A stretch of DNA of 47,693 nucleotides, from the NCBI GenBank assembly GCA_025459195.1, contig JALORF010000003.1:1-47693 (forward strand). Reading direction: 5' to 3'. This DNA comes from Beijerinckiaceae bacterium. GTDB lineage: Bacteria > Pseudomonadota > Alphaproteobacteria > Rhizobiales > Beijerinckiaceae. Under the pieces are notes generated by a model. That model worked only from the letters and a program-made list of their open reading frames with translations. It searched no databases and was not told the DNA's origin. Shown piece after piece: positions 46,494-47,693 of the stretch. Position 1 is the first letter of the stretch, and every line of letters begins with the position of its first letter. The translations under genes were made by a program, and so were the position numbers.

Positions 46494-46580
46494 TTGTTTT
46501 TATGCATGACACGCGGAGGTGGTTTGAACGCACGTCCGCCCATGCTAGGATCGAGCGCTCGCGACGGAGACGACAGCACC

Positions 46581-47231
46581 ATGGACAGCCCATCCCCCGG
46601 CCGGGAAACGACGTCGGCACGCATCGAGTCCGCCCTGCTTGAGGATATCGCGATCGGTGAACTCGGCCCCGCCGACAAGCTCGATGAGACCGGCCTTGCG
46701 GCGCGCTTCGGTGTGTCGCGCACGCCGGTCCGCGAGGCGCTGAGCCGGCTCCTGGCCCAGGGCGTGCTGGTGGGCGGCGACAAGCGCGGCGTGCGTGTGG
46801 CGCATTACAGCCGCGAGGAACTGGCCCAGATGTTCGAGGCCATGCACGAGATCGAGGCACTTTGCGCCGGCTTGGCGGCCCAAAGGCTGACCTTGCTGGC
46901 GCGCGCCGAGCTGGAGACAGCTCAGGCCGAGTGCCTTGCCGCCGCCGAGTCCGGCGACAGGCTGCGCTACCTCAAGGCCAACGAGGCGCTGCATTTCCTG
47001 ATCTACCGGGCGACACGCAACACCTATATCGAGAATCTCGCTGTCGATTTCCGCCGCCGCACTGGTCCTTTCCGCGCCAAGAAGTTTGCCACGCGGGCCG
47101 ACCTGATCGCCTCGGCCGCCAGCCACGAGGAATTGCTGCAGACCATCTTCTCGGCCGATTCGGAGCGCGCTTCGGACGGCATGCGCCGGCATATGACCGC
47201 GAGCTTTCTGCGGGTTCTGGCGGTCAACTGA
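46581..47231 (+). CDS. GntR family regulator with FCD effector domain
   Basis: A 216-residue regulator. The winged helix (LDETGLAARFGVSRTPVREALSRL, roughly residues 27-60) is followed by an all-helical FCD ligand domain (about 80-205) with the metal-type residues in EALHFLIYRAT and the later His in SAASHEELL. I chose ATG 46581, with GGAGA upstream, since the longer ORF-track start would cover the operator and promoter region. It is divergent from the ABC/Tm-1/aldolase operon and precedes the lactonase-like gene, both of which carry similar boxes, so it probably represses both and is relieved by a carboxylic acid or sugar-acid ligand. Confidence 0.9.
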   Translation: MDSPSPGRETTSARIESALLEDIAIGELGPADKLDETGLAARFGVSRTPVREALSRLLAQGVLVGGDKRGVRVAHYSREELAQMFEAMHEIEALCAGLAAQRLTLLARAELETAQAECLAAAESGDRLRYLKANEALHFLIYRATRNTYIENLAVDFRRRTGPFRAKKFATRADLIASAASHEELLQTIFSADSERASDGMRRHMTASFLRVLAVN

Positions 47232-47302
47232 GCCGCCCGGCTAAGGCTCGAAGGCAAAAACAGCGGCGGCACGGCCATATTCAGCTAGACAGGCGATCTT
47301 CA

Positions 47303-47318
47303 TTGCATACATAACTAG
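47303..47318. promoter_or_regulatory. Second GntR-type box (TTGCATACATAACTAG)
   Basis: It shares TTG-(C/T)-ATACATA with the box at 46478 and lies 23 bases before the lactonase-like start, in the short gap after the GntR gene. It suggests that this gene has its own GntR-controlled promoter. Confidence 0.5.
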
Positions 47319-47340
47319 CGTGTTGCATCCGGAGACGACC

Positions 47341-47693
47341 ATGGGCATTGCCGAGACGAAGATCTACCCCATCAACACGGGCTGGCTTGAGGCCGACCTC
47401 GGCACCTACATTTTCTGGAAGGGGCCGGCCGGCAAGAAGATATGGAACCCGGTCTACTGCTATTATGTCGACACCGGCGAGCACAAGATCCTGATCGACA
47501 CCGGCCTGTGCGACGAGGCCAGGGCCACGAAATACCACCACAAGTGCGAGAAGCGCGGCTGCACCGAGGTGCACAAGCACCTTGTGGAGAAGCTCGGCGT
47601 CCACCCGGACGAGATCGATGCGGTGATCTTCACGCATCTGCACTGGGACCACGTGCAGAACATGAAGGAGTTCCGCAACGCGCGCTACATCGC
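47341..47693 (+). CDS. MBL-fold hydrolase, N-acyl-homoserine-lactonase-like (3' end cut by window)
   Basis: This gene is missing from the ORF track because it runs off the window. GGAGACGACC lies directly before ATG 47341. The 117 visible residues read YPINTGWLEADLG, YYVDTGEHKILIDTG and THLHWDHVQN, the last being the HxHxDH dinuclear-zinc motif of metallo-beta-lactamase hydrolases. The style matches the AHL lactonase family, which opens lactone rings. Given its place in a catabolic regulon, a sugar-acid or pathway lactone is as likely as a quorum signal. Confidence 0.88.
   Translation, partial: MGIAETKIYPINTGWLEADLGTYIFWKGPAGKKIWNPVYCYYVDTGEHKILIDTGLCDEARATKYHHKCEKRGCTEVHKHLVEKLGVHPDEIDAVIFTHLHWDHVQNMKEFRNARYI

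Noticed and set aside
46440-46580. N-terminal extension of the GntR regulator in the ORF track
   Set aside because: The extra 47 codons cover the AT-rich operator/promoter and lack a conserved fold; ATG 46581 has a suitable ribosome site.

Overview
The window is GC-rich (strong G/C bias at third codon positions), densely coding, with many GTG starts and ATGA/GTGA stop-start overlaps. Gene content points to an alphaproteobacterium, most probably of the Hyphomicrobiales: a psd/pssA pair with an alphaproteobacterial-type decarboxylase, maf and yacG beside tRNA-Phe, an Atm1-type ABC exporter, and many ABC, TRAP and TctC-type uptake systems. The genus cannot be fixed from sequence alone; the placement is inference.

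Left part, bases 1-9540, is mostly housekeeping: the end of a proline-rich protein, an Atm1-like exporter overlapping an MFS permease, psd, a frameshifted DUF3047 gene, pssA, maf, an acyl-CoA synthetase lying between maf and yacG, then tRNA-Phe and its terminator. A 0.5-kb stretch without a recognisable gene follows.

Bases 10074-18045 hold an iron-type alcohol dehydrogenase, a tungstate importer (tupB-tupC-tupA) with a divergent regulator that joins an excisionase-type DNA-binding domain to a ligand-binding domain, an SDR oxidoreductase, and a cobalamin riboswitch controlling btuB, which ends in a clear terminator.

Bases 18099-47693 are an accessory catabolic region made of four transport/degradation modules. 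(A) A minus-strand operon: sugar-type ABC binding protein, two permeases, an RraA-type lyase and a bicupin, without its own ATPase. (B) A plus-strand operon: VOC protein, dipeptide-type ABC importer, and a second family-5 binding protein without a signal peptide. (C) A LysR regulator followed by a nine-gene operon: DUF1932 dehydrogenase, TctC-type binding protein, GalD-, GalB- and GalC-like enzymes of the oxalomesaconate branch, a complete TRAP transporter, and an extradiol ring-cleavage dioxygenase of the VOC superfamily. (D) A minus-strand operon: ABC ATPase, binding protein, two permeases, a Tm-1-like (UPF0261) protein and a class II aldolase, divergent from an FCD-type GntR regulator that is followed by an MBL-fold lactonase-like gene cut by the window end.

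The modules suggest uptake of aromatic or sugar-acid-like compounds and their conversion to pyruvate and oxaloacetate. Module C is the best candidate for an undescribed pathway: it has the lower oxalomesaconate steps but none of the usual LigAB/GalA ring-cleavage, LigC or LigI genes, and carries a type I extradiol dioxygenase instead. Modules A and D share an operator-like half site, TTGCATAC, so the ATPase of D may also serve A.
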